A DNA stretch of 64,000 bases from Halorussus rarus (lineage in GTDB: Archaea > Halobacteriota > Halobacteria > Halobacteriales > Haladaptataceae), in the NCBI RefSeq assembly GCF_003369835.1, contig NZ_QPMJ01000001.1, positions 1,297,589-1,361,588 of the forward strand. The letters run 5' to 3'. The translations under genes were made by a program, and so were the position numbers. The stretch's first letter is position 1, and each line of letters begins with the position of its first letter. This document shows, one piece after another, positions 47,624-56,811 of this stretch. The notes beneath the pieces were generated by a model. The model was not told where the DNA came from, did not search any database, and saw nothing but the letters and a program-made list of their open reading frames with translations.

Positions 47624-49975
47624 TCAGGACAGCAGTCGGGCGATGGCCTCGTGCTTCCACCAGACCACCGCGCCGAGAACGACCACGGCCCCGAGGCCGA
47701 GCAGGACCGGCGCGACGCCCCCGGTCGGCAGCGGGAGCCCCCGGCCCTCGGGTTCGACCACCTCTATCGGCACCCGATACGTGTCCGACAGCACCGTATC
47801 GCCCCGCGCGTTCTCGTACGTGAAGTCGACCGACACCGGGTAGGTCTTGGGGATCGCGCCGCCGGCGGCGCCGAGGCCGAACCGGAGGACCGTCGACTCG
47901 TCGGGTTCGAGTCGCGAGACGAACGCCTCGTCGTTGTCGGTCGACAGCGGATCGCTGGCGAACAGCTTCGCCTCCACGTCCCGGAGCGTCTCGTTCGCGG
48001 CGTTGGTCACCCGGAACGCGACGACCGTCGAGTCGCCGGCCGGGAGGGTCGCCTCGACCGGCTCGACCCGGAACTCGTCGACGTCCTCGGCGACCTCGAC
48101 CCGGGCGTCCGCGCTGTCACTCAGCCGCAGGTCGCCCTCCCGGTTCCGGTACCGGACCCGGAACGACACCTGGCGCGGTCCGGCCTCGGCGTCGCCGGTC
48201 ACGTCCACCGTGAACTCGAAGGGAGCCGACTCGCCGGCGGCGAGCCTGCCGACCGCGTACTCGGTCTCGCGCGGGTCGAGCGTCGGGTTGTTCGTCCGGA
48301 GCACCACGACCGCGTTCGAGACCGGGCGGTCGCCGGCGTTGACCACCTCGCCGACGAGGTCGCCCGCGTCGCCGACCCGGAGGTCGCCGGTCACGTCCTC
48401 GACCCGGAACGTCTGTTCGGCGCCGACCCGGACGCTGGCCGGCAGCGAGTCGCTGACCCGGGTCTCGCCCTGGTCGTTCCGGTACCGAATCCGGAACGAC
48501 ACCTGCCGGACGCCCGGATCCGTGTCGTTCGGCACCGCGGCGTCGAAGCTGAAGTCGGCGGACTCGCCGGGCGCGAGCGTCCCGACCGCGAACTCGGTGG
48601 TCCGGGGCTGGAGCGTCGTCCCCTCGGTTCGCAGGACGACCACCGCGTCGGAAGCGTTCGTCTCGCCGGTGTTGACCACGGTGCCCGAGACGGTCCCCCG
48701 GTCGCCGACCTGTAGGCCGGTCGCGGTCGCGTTCACCGCGAAGCTCTGCTCGCGGGCGACCGCGACGCGGGCGTCGATGGGGTCGCTCCGCCGGGTCTCG
48801 CCCTCGGCGTTCCGGTACCGGACCCGGAACGACACCTGCCTCGGGCCGGGGTCGGTCGTGTTCGCGGTGTCGATGCGGAAGCTGAAGTCGGCGGACTCGC
48901 CCGGAGCGAGCCGGCCGACCGCGACCTCGGTCGAGCGCGGCCGGAGGTCGGTCTCGTTGCTCGCGAGAACCACCACGGCGTCCGAGACGTTCGTATCGCC
49001 CGTGTTTTCCACCCGGCCGGTGACCAGCCCCGCGTCGCCGACCCGGAGCGAGCCGTCGACGCCCCGGAGCGCGAACGTCTGCTCGGTGCCGACCGCGACC
49101 CCGAAGGTGAGCCCCTTCGACCGCCCGGACACGCCGTTGGGGGTCTCGTAGGCCACCACCGCGTTGGCGAGGTACGTCCCCGGCGCGGTGTCGGCGGACG
49201 CGCCAACGGTGACCTCGAAGGTCCGAGAAGCGCCGGGGTCGAGCCGGTCGACGAAGACGCTGGTCCGCTGCTGGGGCGCCTCGCCCCCGCCGAAGAACAC
49301 CGACGAGTTCGCCGCCGAGAGGGTCACCTGGGCGTCGACGGCGGGCTGGGTCCCGGTGTTCGTCAGGTTCAGCCGGTAGGTCGTCGTGTCGCCCGCGGTC
49401 ACGCGCGTGAGGTTCTGCGCTCGAATCGCGAACCGGGGCTGGTCCTCGACGACGACGGTGACGTATGCCGTGGTCGAGCGCGAGGCGTCGCCGTACTCGG
49501 GGGCCCGCCCCGGGCCGTAGCGCACGAAGTTGGTGTAGTCGTAGCTCACCTCGACCGGGAGCTCGTACGTGCCGGGCGAGAGCGAGTCGGCGATCTCCAG
49601 ATTGAACGCGTACGGGCCGGAGACGCCTTCGGGGACCGAGCCGGCGAAGACCGTACCCGTCTGGACCTCGACGTTCCGCGCGAGCCGGCCGCTCATCCGC
49701 GACTCGTCGACGTCGAGGCGCACGTTCCGGGCGGTCGTCACCCGCCGTTCGTACTCGGCGGGTCCGCCCCGGTCGAGGTCGCCGCTGTTCGAGACGAACA
49801 CCTCGAGGGTAGCCTGCTCGCCCGCGCCGAACCGGTTGTCGGTCGCCGAGAGCTCCAGGTCGGGGCGACCGACGACCGTCCCCTCCTGCTCCTGGGCGAG
49901 CGCGGGGGCGGAGGGGGTCGCCGCGGTCGCGGCGAGCATCGCCGCCGCCACGACTGCGAGCGCGGTGACTCTCAT
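47624..49975 (-). CDS. Membrane-anchored COG1361-type envelope protein with 111-residue repeats
   Basis: The protein has 783 residues: a signal peptide (LAVVAAAMLAATAATPSAPALA), then CARDB/COG1361-type beta-sandwich domains. The domains include three tandem repeats of exactly 111 residues (297-407, 408-518, 519-629), each with RVGDAG-like, DAVVVL, LAPGESADFSF and RQVSFRVRYRN blocks. A C-terminal helix (about 755-774, APVLLGLGAVVVLGAVVWW) and a short basic cytosolic end anchor it. Many sequons suggest glycosylation outside. Proteins of this type often accompany exporters or S-layer genes as structural surface proteins. No enzymatic site is seen. Confidence 0.85.
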   Translation of the reverse strand: MRVTALAVVAAAMLAATAATPSAPALAQEQEGTVVGRPDLELSATDNRFGAGEQATLEVFVSNSGDLDRGGPAEYERRVTTARNVRLDVDESRMSGRLARNVEVQTGTVFAGSVPEGVSGPYAFNLEIADSLSPGTYELPVEVSYDYTNFVRYGPGRAPEYGDASRSTTAYVTVVVEDQPRFAIRAQNLTRVTAGDTTTYRLNLTNTGTQPAVDAQVTLSAANSSVFFGGGEAPQQRTSVFVDRLDPGASRTFEVTVGASADTAPGTYLANAVVAYETPNGVSGRSKGLTFGVAVGTEQTFALRGVDGSLRVGDAGLVTGRVENTGDTNVSDAVVVLASNETDLRPRSTEVAVGRLAPGESADFSFRIDTANTTDPGPRQVSFRVRYRNAEGETRRSDPIDARVAVAREQSFAVNATATGLQVGDRGTVSGTVVNTGETNASDAVVVLRTEGTTLQPRTTEFAVGTLAPGESADFSFDAAVPNDTDPGVRQVSFRIRYRNDQGETRVSDSLPASVRVGAEQTFRVEDVTGDLRVGDAGDLVGEVVNAGDRPVSNAVVVLRTNNPTLDPRETEYAVGRLAAGESAPFEFTVDVTGDAEAGPRQVSFRVRYRNREGDLRLSDSADARVEVAEDVDEFRVEPVEATLPAGDSTVVAFRVTNAANETLRDVEAKLFASDPLSTDNDEAFVSRLEPDESTVLRFGLGAAGGAIPKTYPVSVDFTYENARGDTVLSDTYRVPIEVVEPEGRGLPLPTGGVAPVLLGLGAVVVLGAVVWWKHEAIARLLS
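48089..49087 (-). repeat. Three 333-bp in-frame tandem repeats
   Basis: The copies at 48755-49087, 48422-48754 and 48089-48421 encode the 111-residue repeats. Length is conserved exactly, while sequences have drifted, so the duplications are not very recent. Confidence 0.75.
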
Positions 49976-50051
49976 GGGTCCGGGTGCGTCCCGGAGCGCA
50001 ATAATGCCACGCGGGGTCGGCGGTCGTTGAATCGCGACAACCGCGGATTGA

Positions 50052-50795
50052 CTACGGTCGGGCCGTCGTTTCCCCGCCCGCCTCGCGGTCCCGCGAGAAC
50101 AGGAAGAGCGCGAACAGCAGCGGCGAGATGAACGCGAGCACGACCCCGGCGGCCAGCACCAGCATCCGGGTCGGGATGCCGCCACCGCCGCCCTCGAGTT
50201 CGCCGGTCACCTCGACGTCGCCCACCATCGTCGTCGGGTGGATGGTGCAGATGTACTGGGTCATCTGGGGCGTCGCCGTGAACGTCACCGACGCGGTGGC
50301 CCCCTCGCTGGAGACGAGCGAGCTCTGGGCGATGGTGTTGCCCTCCGAGTCCTGCATCGTGATGTTGTGGGGCGCGCCGTCGATGTTCTCGAACCAGAAC
50401 TCGTACTCGGTGCCGGCCTCCAGTTCGATGGTCGGGTTGTCCTGGCCCTCGATGGCCGCCGGCGCCCGGCCGTGCCACGCCGCCACCTCGCCGCCGAACC
50501 GGTAGGTCTCGGACTGCGCCGCCGCCTCGTCGGCGCCGACCGCAGCGGCCGCCCCGGCCGCCGCGGCGGTGCCGCCGGCCGCCCGGACGAACGACCGGCG
50601 AGTCATCCCGCCGCCCTCGCCGGCGGTCTCCCGATCCCCGGCCTGCGGGTCTCCTGGCTCCGGATTGTCGGTCCCCGAGTCTCCCGCCAGCCGGTCCCCG
50701 GATCGTCGGTCCGCGGTCTGCTGGTCCTCCGTCGGGCCACCGGTCTCTCCTCGCGTCGACTCCGTACTCTCGGCAGGTGTCGCGTCCCCCGTCAT
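50052..50795 (-). CDS. Blue-copper (halocyanin/plastocyanin-like) membrane-anchored protein
   Basis: The protein has 247 residues. A Ser/Thr/Asp-rich stretch of 63 residues precedes a Tat signal (TRRSFVRAAGGTAAAAG). The cupredoxin domain has its His in GAPHNITMQD and the loop CTIHPTTM (Cys, His, Met of a type 1 copper site, C-x2-H-x3-M). A C-terminal helix (MLVLAAGVVLAFISPLLFAL) anchors it. It probably carries electrons at the outer membrane face. I chose the ATG at 50795 for its GA-rich ribosome-binding site (GAGGGGGAACGAAG); starting at 50606 would put the Tat motif at the very N-terminus and is possible. Confidence 0.85.
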   Translation of the reverse strand: MTGDATPAESTESTRGETGGPTEDQQTADRRSGDRLAGDSGTDNPEPGDPQAGDRETAGEGGGMTRRSFVRAAGGTAAAAGAAAAVGADEAAAQSETYRFGGEVAAWHGRAPAAIEGQDNPTIELEAGTEYEFWFENIDGAPHNITMQDSEGNTIAQSSLVSSEGATASVTFTATPQMTQYICTIHPTTMVGDVEVTGELEGGGGGIPTRMLVLAAGVVLAFISPLLFALFLFSRDREAGGETTARP

Positions 50796-50953
50796 CTTCG
50801 TTCCCCCTCGGGATTGGTCGGGGAGGGGTAAGAGTCCACGGGCCACCTGACCGAACGTTCGGCGCCGTGGGCGGCCGACGGCGGCGTTCCGGCGGCGAGT
50901 CGACAGGCCCGTCGGTAAATCCTTTTCCGGCGGCCCGCCGATTGTCACAACCG

Positions 50954-51943
50954 ATGACCGACTCCGAGCGCGACCCCGACGTTCTGGTCGCCGGCGAAGC
51001 CCTCGTCGACTTCCTGCCCGACAGCCCGGGCCTGCTCGCCCAGGTGGCGGAGTTCTCGCGGCGTGCGGGCGGCGCACCCGCCAACGTCGCGGTCGGCCTG
51101 GCCCGCCTCGACGCGACCCCGTGGTTCTGGACCCGCGTGGGCGAGGATCCCTTCGGCGACCACCTCGCCGGGACATTGGCGTCGTTCGGCGTCCCCGACC
51201 GGTTCGTCGAGCGCGACCCCGCGGCGAAGACCGCGCTGGCGTTCGTGAGCCACGACGAGGACGCCGACCGGGCGTTCACCTTCTACCGCGACGGCACCGC
51301 CGACACCCGGGTCGAACCCGGCGGCGTCCCCGACGAGACCCTCGAGTCGGTCGAGTGGGTGTACGTCGGCGGCGTGATGCTCGCGGCCGACCCCGGCCGG
51401 ACCGCCACCCTGGACCTGGCCGAGCGCGCCGGCGAGCGCGGCGCGACCGTCGTCTTCGACCCCAACTACCGGCCGGAGCTCTGGGCGACGAGCGACCGGG
51501 CGTACTCGGACCTGATCGCGGAGATGCTCGGTCACGCCGACGTGGTGAAGGCGACCCCGGAGGACCTGGACGCGGCCGGGTTCGAGGGCGAGTCGCCCGA
51601 GGGCCTGGCGTCGGCCGTCGCCGACGACGGCCCCCACACCGTGCTGCTGACGCTCGGCGACGCCGGCGCCTTCGCCGCCGCGACCGACCGGGCGCCGTGG
51701 GGCGCCGGCGCGGCCTCCCACGGCGGCTACGGCGTCGACGCGGTCGACACCACGGGCGCGGGCGACGCGTTCACCGCGGGCGCGCTCGCGGCGCTCGCCG
51801 ACGGGGACGGCGCCGGGGCGGCCGACCGCTCGCTCTCGGCGGTGCTCGGCTTCGCGAACGCGGTGGCGGCGGTCACGACCACCGCGGCTGGCGCGATGAC
51901 CGCGCTGCCGACCCGCGAGCAGGTCCGGGCGCTCCGGGAGTAA
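50954..51943 (+). CDS. PfkB-family carbohydrate kinase
   Basis: The protein has 329 residues. The family signatures are present: the N-terminal GG motif (RRAGGAPANVAVGLARL) and the C-terminal ATP/anion-hole motif DTTGAGDAF with the catalytic Asp. PfkB kinases phosphorylate sugars such as fructose, ribose or 2-keto-3-deoxygluconate. Haloarchaeal members include ketohexokinase and KDG kinase; which one this is cannot be told. No sugar transporter or dehydrogenase lies next to it. Confidence 0.88.
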   Translation: MTDSERDPDVLVAGEALVDFLPDSPGLLAQVAEFSRRAGGAPANVAVGLARLDATPWFWTRVGEDPFGDHLAGTLASFGVPDRFVERDPAAKTALAFVSHDEDADRAFTFYRDGTADTRVEPGGVPDETLESVEWVYVGGVMLAADPGRTATLDLAERAGERGATVVFDPNYRPELWATSDRAYSDLIAEMLGHADVVKATPEDLDAAGFEGESPEGLASAVADDGPHTVLLTLGDAGAFAAATDRAPWGAGAASHGGYGVDAVDTTGAGDAFTAGALAALADGDGAGAADRSLSAVLGFANAVAAVTTTAAGAMTALPTREQVRALRE

Positions 51944-52117
51944 ATCGAACGCCGCGCGCCACCCCAAACAAAAAGAGGGTGTACGCCTTCTCTAGATGGA
52001 CATGAGTCTATCGACCGTGGTCCGGCCTCACCCTGATGGGCGCCGCTCCTCCGACCGGGACGCGACTCTGCAGCGCGGCGACGCCGCCCCGAACGCATCC
52101 GACCTCGCACCGGAGGG

Positions 52118-53608
52118 ATGACGGGCGAGTCGTCCCCCGACGCCGACGGGTCCGCGCCGACCGAGGGCCTGGTCGTCGTCTCGAACCGCGAACCGTACAG
52201 CCACTCGTACGACGGCGACGAGATCACCGTCGACCGCCCGGTCGGCGGGCTGACGGCAGGCCTCGACCCGGTGATGCAGCGGGCGAAAGGGACCTGGGTC
52301 GCCTGGGGCGACGGCGACGCCGACCGCGAGGTCGTCGACGAGCACGACCGGGTCGGGGTGCCGCCCGAGGACCCGGCCTACACCCTCCGGCGCATCTGGC
52401 TCGACGACGACGAAATCGAGGAGTACTACTACGGCTACAGCAACCAGGTGCTGTGGCCGCTGTGTCACAGCGACCGGGGCCGCATCACCTACGAGCCGCG
52501 GTTCTGGGACCGCTACGAGGCGGTCAACCGGCGGTTCGCCGAGGCGGCCGCGGAGGAGGCCGACCCGGGGTCGCTCATCTGGTTCCAGGACTACCACTTC
52601 GGCCTCGCGCCCCGGATGGTCCGACGCGAACTCGGCGACGACGCCACGCTGGCGCACTTCTGGCACATCCCGTGGCCGACGTGGGACGACTTCCGGGTGT
52701 GCCCCCAGAGCCGCCAACTGATGGAGGGCCTGCTCGCCAACGACCTGATCGGTTTCCACGTCGACCGGTTCTGCGCCCAGTTCCTCGAGGGGGTCGACGC
52801 CTGCTTCGACGACGCCGCCATCGACTGGGACAGCGGGGAGGTCCACCGGGGCGACTCGACCACGCTGGTCAAGTCGTTCCCGATGGGCGTCGACACCGAG
52901 CGCATCGAGCGGCTGGCCGGCAGCGACGGGGCCGAGGCGTTCTGGGACCGCTTCCGCGAAGAGCGGGGCATCGCCGACGACGCCGTGGTCGCGGTCGGCG
53001 TCGACCGCCTCGACTACACGAAGGGCATCCCCGAGCGCATCCGGGCCATCGAGTACTTCCTCGACTCGCACCCCGAGTTCCGCGGCGAGTTCGTCTACGT
53101 CCAGAAGGCCAGCGAGAGCCGGAGCGAGATCCCGGCGTACCAGGAGATACAGGACGAGGTCTCCGAGACCGCCGAGCGGGTCAACGACCGGTTCGGCACG
53201 GACGACTGGGAACCGGTGGTCGGCGTCACGGAGATGCTCCCCGCCGAGTCGCTGTACGGCCTCTACCGCCACGCCGACCTCGCGCTCGTGAGCTCGGTCC
53301 GGGACGGGATGAACCTCGTCGCCGAGGAGTACGTCGCGGCACAGCTCGACAACGGGGGCGCGCTGGTGCTGTCGGACTTCGCCGGCGTCGACGAGACGCT
53401 CGGCGACTACGCCTACACCATCAACCCGTACGCGACCAAGGAGTTCGCCGAGTCCATCCACCGGGCGATCACCGACGACCCGGGGAAGCGTCGCGAGCGC
53501 ATGCGACACATGCGCCAGCTCGTCACGGCCTACGACCTCGACGCCTGGATGGACGACATCTTCGAGACCGCCGCGGCCCTCCGCGACGACCCCACCGAGT
53601 CGGACTGA
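52118..53608 (+). CDS. otsA: Trehalose-6-phosphate synthase-like glycosyltransferase (GT20)
   Basis: The protein has 496 residues with the GT20 motifs in order: VVVSNREPY, RPVGGLTAGLDPVM, QDYHFGLAP, HIPWPTWDDF, GVDRLDYTKGIPERIRA (the Arg and Lys that hold the donor phosphates) and SVRDGMNLVAEEYVAAQ. It transfers glucose from a nucleotide donor to a sugar phosphate, giving trehalose-6-phosphate or glucosylglycerol-phosphate, both compatible-solute precursors. The ATG follows GGAGGG closely, an unusually tight ribosome-binding site. No matching phosphatase gene lies in the window. Confidence 0.85.
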   Translation: MTGESSPDADGSAPTEGLVVVSNREPYSHSYDGDEITVDRPVGGLTAGLDPVMQRAKGTWVAWGDGDADREVVDEHDRVGVPPEDPAYTLRRIWLDDDEIEEYYYGYSNQVLWPLCHSDRGRITYEPRFWDRYEAVNRRFAEAAAEEADPGSLIWFQDYHFGLAPRMVRRELGDDATLAHFWHIPWPTWDDFRVCPQSRQLMEGLLANDLIGFHVDRFCAQFLEGVDACFDDAAIDWDSGEVHRGDSTTLVKSFPMGVDTERIERLAGSDGAEAFWDRFREERGIADDAVVAVGVDRLDYTKGIPERIRAIEYFLDSHPEFRGEFVYVQKASESRSEIPAYQEIQDEVSETAERVNDRFGTDDWEPVVGVTEMLPAESLYGLYRHADLALVSSVRDGMNLVAEEYVAAQLDNGGALVLSDFAGVDETLGDYAYTINPYATKEFAESIHRAITDDPGKRRERMRHMRQLVTAYDLDAWMDDIFETAAALRDDPTESD

Positions 53609-53683
53609 TCCGGGGCGTTCGAGCGTCGGTCGGCTCCGAGCGATTCAGGACATTTACGTGTCGGTCCTGCGTCAGTCGCGTCG

Positions 53684-55012
53684 ATGACAGAACGGTGGCT
53701 GTACGCGTGGGGGCTCGGGTCGGTCGCGCTCGGCGCGGCGTCGCTGCTCGTCCCGCTGTACGTCGTCGCGCTCGGCGGAGACCCGACCGCGCTCGGCCTG
53801 CTCGCGGGGAGCGTCGCGCTGCTCGGCACGCCGGGCGCGCTGCTGTGGGGCCGGCTGGCCGACCGGACCCGCGACCGCCGGGCGGTCGTCGTGGGGAGTC
53901 TGCTCGGGTCGGCGGCCGCGCTCGCCGCGCTGCCGTTCCTCGAGTCCGTGACCGCGGTCCTGGCGGTCAACGCCGTCCTCTGGTTCGTCTCGGCCGCCGC
54001 GGGACCGGTCCTGACGCTGCTCGTCGTGGCCGACGCGCCCGAGCGCGAGTGGTCGCGGCGGATCGCGGCGCTCAACCGGTACCAGGGGTTCGGCTGGGCC
54101 GGCGGCCTGGTGCTCGGGACCGCGTGGCTCGGCGTCCTCGCGCCGCGGTTCGCATCGCCGCTTGCCGCCCGCCGCTGGCTGTTCGCCGTCGGCGCGGGGC
54201 TGACCGCGGTCTCGGCTGTCGCGGCCGCGGCGTGGGTGCCCTCGCCCGCCGCGGCCGACCTCCGGCGGAGTGACCGCCGACGAATCGCCCGGTTCCTCTC
54301 CCGGACCAACCGCCACGTCAGGACCGCGACGTTCGCCTTCTCGCCGAACCGGCTCTACTGGACCACGCTGGGGATCCGCCCCCGGCAGGTGGGCCGGCGG
54401 TTCACGCCCCGGCTCGCCGGCTACTTCGCCGCGGTCGCGCTGTTCTCGACCGGATTCGCGGCGTTCTGGGCGCCGCTGCCGGCGTACCTCTCGGCCGCGG
54501 GCCACGGCGGCGACGCGACGTTCGGGCTGTACCTCGCCACGAGCGTCGCGTCGGTGGCCTGCTACGGACCGGTCGGCGACCTCGTCGACCGGGTCGACGC
54601 GCGACTGTTCCAGAGCGGGGCGCTCGGCGTCAGGGCGGTCGCGTTCCCCGCCGTCGCGGTCGTCGGCGCGCTGGTCGGCCTCCCCGCGTTGACCGGCGCG
54701 GTCGGCGTCTTCCTCGTCCTCGGCGCGACGTGGGCCGTCATCGCGGTGACCGGCACGGGACTGGTGACCCGTCACGCGCCCGCCGCGGTCCGGGGCGAGG
54801 CGCTGGGCGTCCACGCCGCGCTGGTGGCGGCGGCCGGCGGCGTCGGCGGCCTGCTCGGCGGCTGGACCGCGCAGTTCGGCTACCCGACCGCCTTCGCGGT
54901 CGCTGGCGGACTGGTCGCGGCGGGCGCGGGCGTTGTCGCCGGGCTCCGGGGGCTCTCGACGCCCGGCGGGACGAACGCGGAAGCGACCGGACGGGAGGAC
55001 ACGACCGACTGA
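53684..55012 (+). CDS. Major facilitator superfamily transporter
   Basis: The protein has 442 residues and about 12 membrane helices. The MFS loop-2/3 motif is present as WGRLADRTRDRRAV, and an inter-domain loop rich in Arg/His separates the halves (about residues 195-235). The substrate is not inferable; the chain is Ala/Gly/Leu-rich as in efflux permeases. It starts 75 bases after the OtsA-like gene, same direction, with a GC-rich gap, so cotranscription is possible but unproven. Confidence 0.85.
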   Translation: MTERWLYAWGLGSVALGAASLLVPLYVVALGGDPTALGLLAGSVALLGTPGALLWGRLADRTRDRRAVVVGSLLGSAAALAALPFLESVTAVLAVNAVLWFVSAAAGPVLTLLVVADAPEREWSRRIAALNRYQGFGWAGGLVLGTAWLGVLAPRFASPLAARRWLFAVGAGLTAVSAVAAAAWVPSPAAADLRRSDRRRIARFLSRTNRHVRTATFAFSPNRLYWTTLGIRPRQVGRRFTPRLAGYFAAVALFSTGFAAFWAPLPAYLSAAGHGGDATFGLYLATSVASVACYGPVGDLVDRVDARLFQSGALGVRAVAFPAVAVVGALVGLPALTGAVGVFLVLGATWAVIAVTGTGLVTRHAPAAVRGEALGVHAALVAAAGGVGGLLGGWTAQFGYPTAFAVAGGLVAAGAGVVAGLRGLSTPGGTNAEATGREDTTD

Positions 55013-55096
55013 CCCTCGTCGGGCCGAGAGGACAGTTTCCGGAGGGGTCGGCGAGTACCTATATCGGAGCGGGCCGATGGTAGGCGCGGTGGGGAA

Positions 55097-55636
55097 GTGA
55101 CAGCGAAAACGACAGAATCGACCGCAGTGGGCCGGGCGCGGCGCCGCCGGTGGGCCGCCGGGGTCGTCGCTGGCCTGGTCGCCGGCGTCGGCATGGGTCT
55201 CGTGCTCCACTTCGGCGCGGGCACGATGGCGCTCGTCGGCGCGCTCTACGGGCGACCGACCGTCCTCGCGGGGTGGGTCGCCCACCTGGTCAACAGCGTG
55301 GTGTTCGCGCTGCTCTTCGTCGCCGTGGTATCGCAACCGCTCCTGGGCGACTACGCGTCGAACACGGCCGCGCTCGCGGGCGTCGGCGCGGGGTACGGCG
55401 CGGCGCTCGGCGTCCTGACCGGCGGGGTCCTGCTCCCGCTGGGACTCAACGCGACGGGTGCGACCGAACTGCCGGTACCGCTCCTGCCGGTTCCTGGCCT
55501 CGTCGGGGAACTCGCGTTCCCGGTAGTGCTCGGGGTCGCGCACCTCGTCTACGGGACGCTGCTCGGCGTAGTGTACGCCGCCGTTGCGGGCACCGGGTCC
55601 GAGTTACGACGCGACGAGACTGTACGCAGCTGGTGA
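55097..55636 (+). CDS. Hypothetical membrane protein, four to five helices
   Basis: The protein has 179 residues and begins with GTG preceded by GGTGGGGAA. A basic start (VGRARRRRWAAG) is followed by helices spanning most of the chain, with GVGMGLVLHFGAGTMALVGA first. It resembles small haloarchaeal membrane proteins of unknown role. No motif suggests an enzyme. Confidence 0.65.
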   Translation: MTAKTTESTAVGRARRRRWAAGVVAGLVAGVGMGLVLHFGAGTMALVGALYGRPTVLAGWVAHLVNSVVFALLFVAVVSQPLLGDYASNTAALAGVGAGYGAALGVLTGGVLLPLGLNATGATELPVPLLPVPGLVGELAFPVVLGVAHLVYGTLLGVVYAAVAGTGSELRRDETVRSW

Positions 55637-55714
55637 CCGCCGGTCGGCATGGGCACCGTCGGGCGCCCGGCTCGACCCCGACCTATTTGAGCCGCGCCGA
55701 CGCTACCCACGGGC

Positions 55715-56191
55715 ATGCATCGGAGAGCGCAGGAGTTCGCCGACCGCGCCGCGCGCGAGTACGACTTCGAGGTCGACGTCGAGGAGTTCCCGGAGGGGAC
55801 GAAGACCGCCGCGGACGCCGCCGACGCCGTCGGCTGCGACGTCGCCCAGATCGCCAGCAGCATCGCGATGCGCGCCGACGACCGGCTCGTCGTGGTCGTG
55901 ACCAGCGGCGCGAACCGGGTCAGCGAGGCCAAGCTCGCCGACCTGCTCGACCTCGACGAGGCCGACGTGGAGATGGCCGACGCCGGCGAGATCAAGGCCG
56001 CGCTCGGCTGGTCCATCGGCGGGGTACCGCCGTTCTGCCACGACGCCGACGTCCCGGTGTTCCTGGACGAGACGCTCGCGGAGTTCGGGACGGTGTGGGC
56101 CGCCGCGGGCACCCCGGAAGCGGTGTTCCCCATCGACCCCGACAGACTCCAGGAGCTCTCGGGCGCGAAGGCCGTCGACGTAGCGGAGTGA
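55715..56191 (+). CDS. YbaK/ProX-family aminoacyl-tRNA deacylase-like protein
   Basis: The protein has 158 residues, a single YbaK domain. Features include GTKTAADAADAVGCDVAQIASSI, where the family's Lys and the helix binding the CCA end lie, and WSIGGVPPFCHD, the G-x-P loop of the domain. Related proteins deacylate mischarged tRNA(Pro) or tRNA(Cys). Whether this one edits tRNA is inference from family. Confidence 0.85.
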   Translation: MHRRAQEFADRAAREYDFEVDVEEFPEGTKTAADAADAVGCDVAQIASSIAMRADDRLVVVVTSGANRVSEAKLADLLDLDEADVEMADAGEIKAALGWSIGGVPPFCHDADVPVFLDETLAEFGTVWAAAGTPEAVFPIDPDRLQELSGAKAVDVAE

Positions 56192-56276
56192 ACGGTCGGG
56201 AACACTTTTGTCGGGGGTGAGAGAATAACTCACGAGGAACGCCGCATCGCGCCGTCGGCGTTCCCTCTCGTCAGCC

Positions 56277-56720
56277 ATGTTCGACCGCATCCTCGTTCCC
56301 ACGGACGGCACGCCCGCCTCCGAGTGCGCAGTCACGAACGGCGTCGAACTCGCCGCGAAGCACGACGCGGAGGTCCACGCCCTCTACGTCGTCGAGACCG
56401 ACTCCGAGATGGGACACGTCGACTTCAACGTCGAGCGCATGGAATCGGAGGGCGAAGCGGCGGTCGAGGCGGTCGAAAGACGCGCGTCCGAGCGCGGCGT
56501 GCCGGTCGTCAAGGCGCTCCGGTACGGCGACCCGACCGAGGAGATACTCGACTACGTCGCCGACCACGACGTCGACCTCGTGATGATGGGCACGGCCGGC
56601 CGGACCGGCTTCGAACGGTTGGTCCGCGCCGGCAGCGTCGCCGAGCGCGTGGTCCGGACGGCCACGGTCCCAGTGATGGTCGCCGGCCGGGAGGCGTGTC
56701 GGCTCCCGGACCGGTCGTGA
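56277..56720 (+). CDS. Universal stress protein (UspA family)
   Basis: The protein has 147 residues, one Usp domain. The N-terminus MFDRILVPTDGTPASE and the ATP-loop region MMGTAGRTGFERLVRAGSVAERVV are canonical, except that the usual G-x2-G-x9-G-S spacing is one residue longer here. Many such proteins bind ATP and respond to stress; haloarchaea carry dozens. It stands alone. Confidence 0.9.
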   Translation: MFDRILVPTDGTPASECAVTNGVELAAKHDAEVHALYVVETDSEMGHVDFNVERMESEGEAAVEAVERRASERGVPVVKALRYGDPTEEILDYVADHDVDLVMMGTAGRTGFERLVRAGSVAERVVRTATVPVMVAGREACRLPDRS

Positions 56721-56811
56721 GGAGCGTCGAGGCTGTCGCGGGGCGCGACTTCGGTCTCCCGGCGGTGGCGCATCCGAACCATTGATTTTGCGAGGGTTCC
56801 AACCGTCGGAC

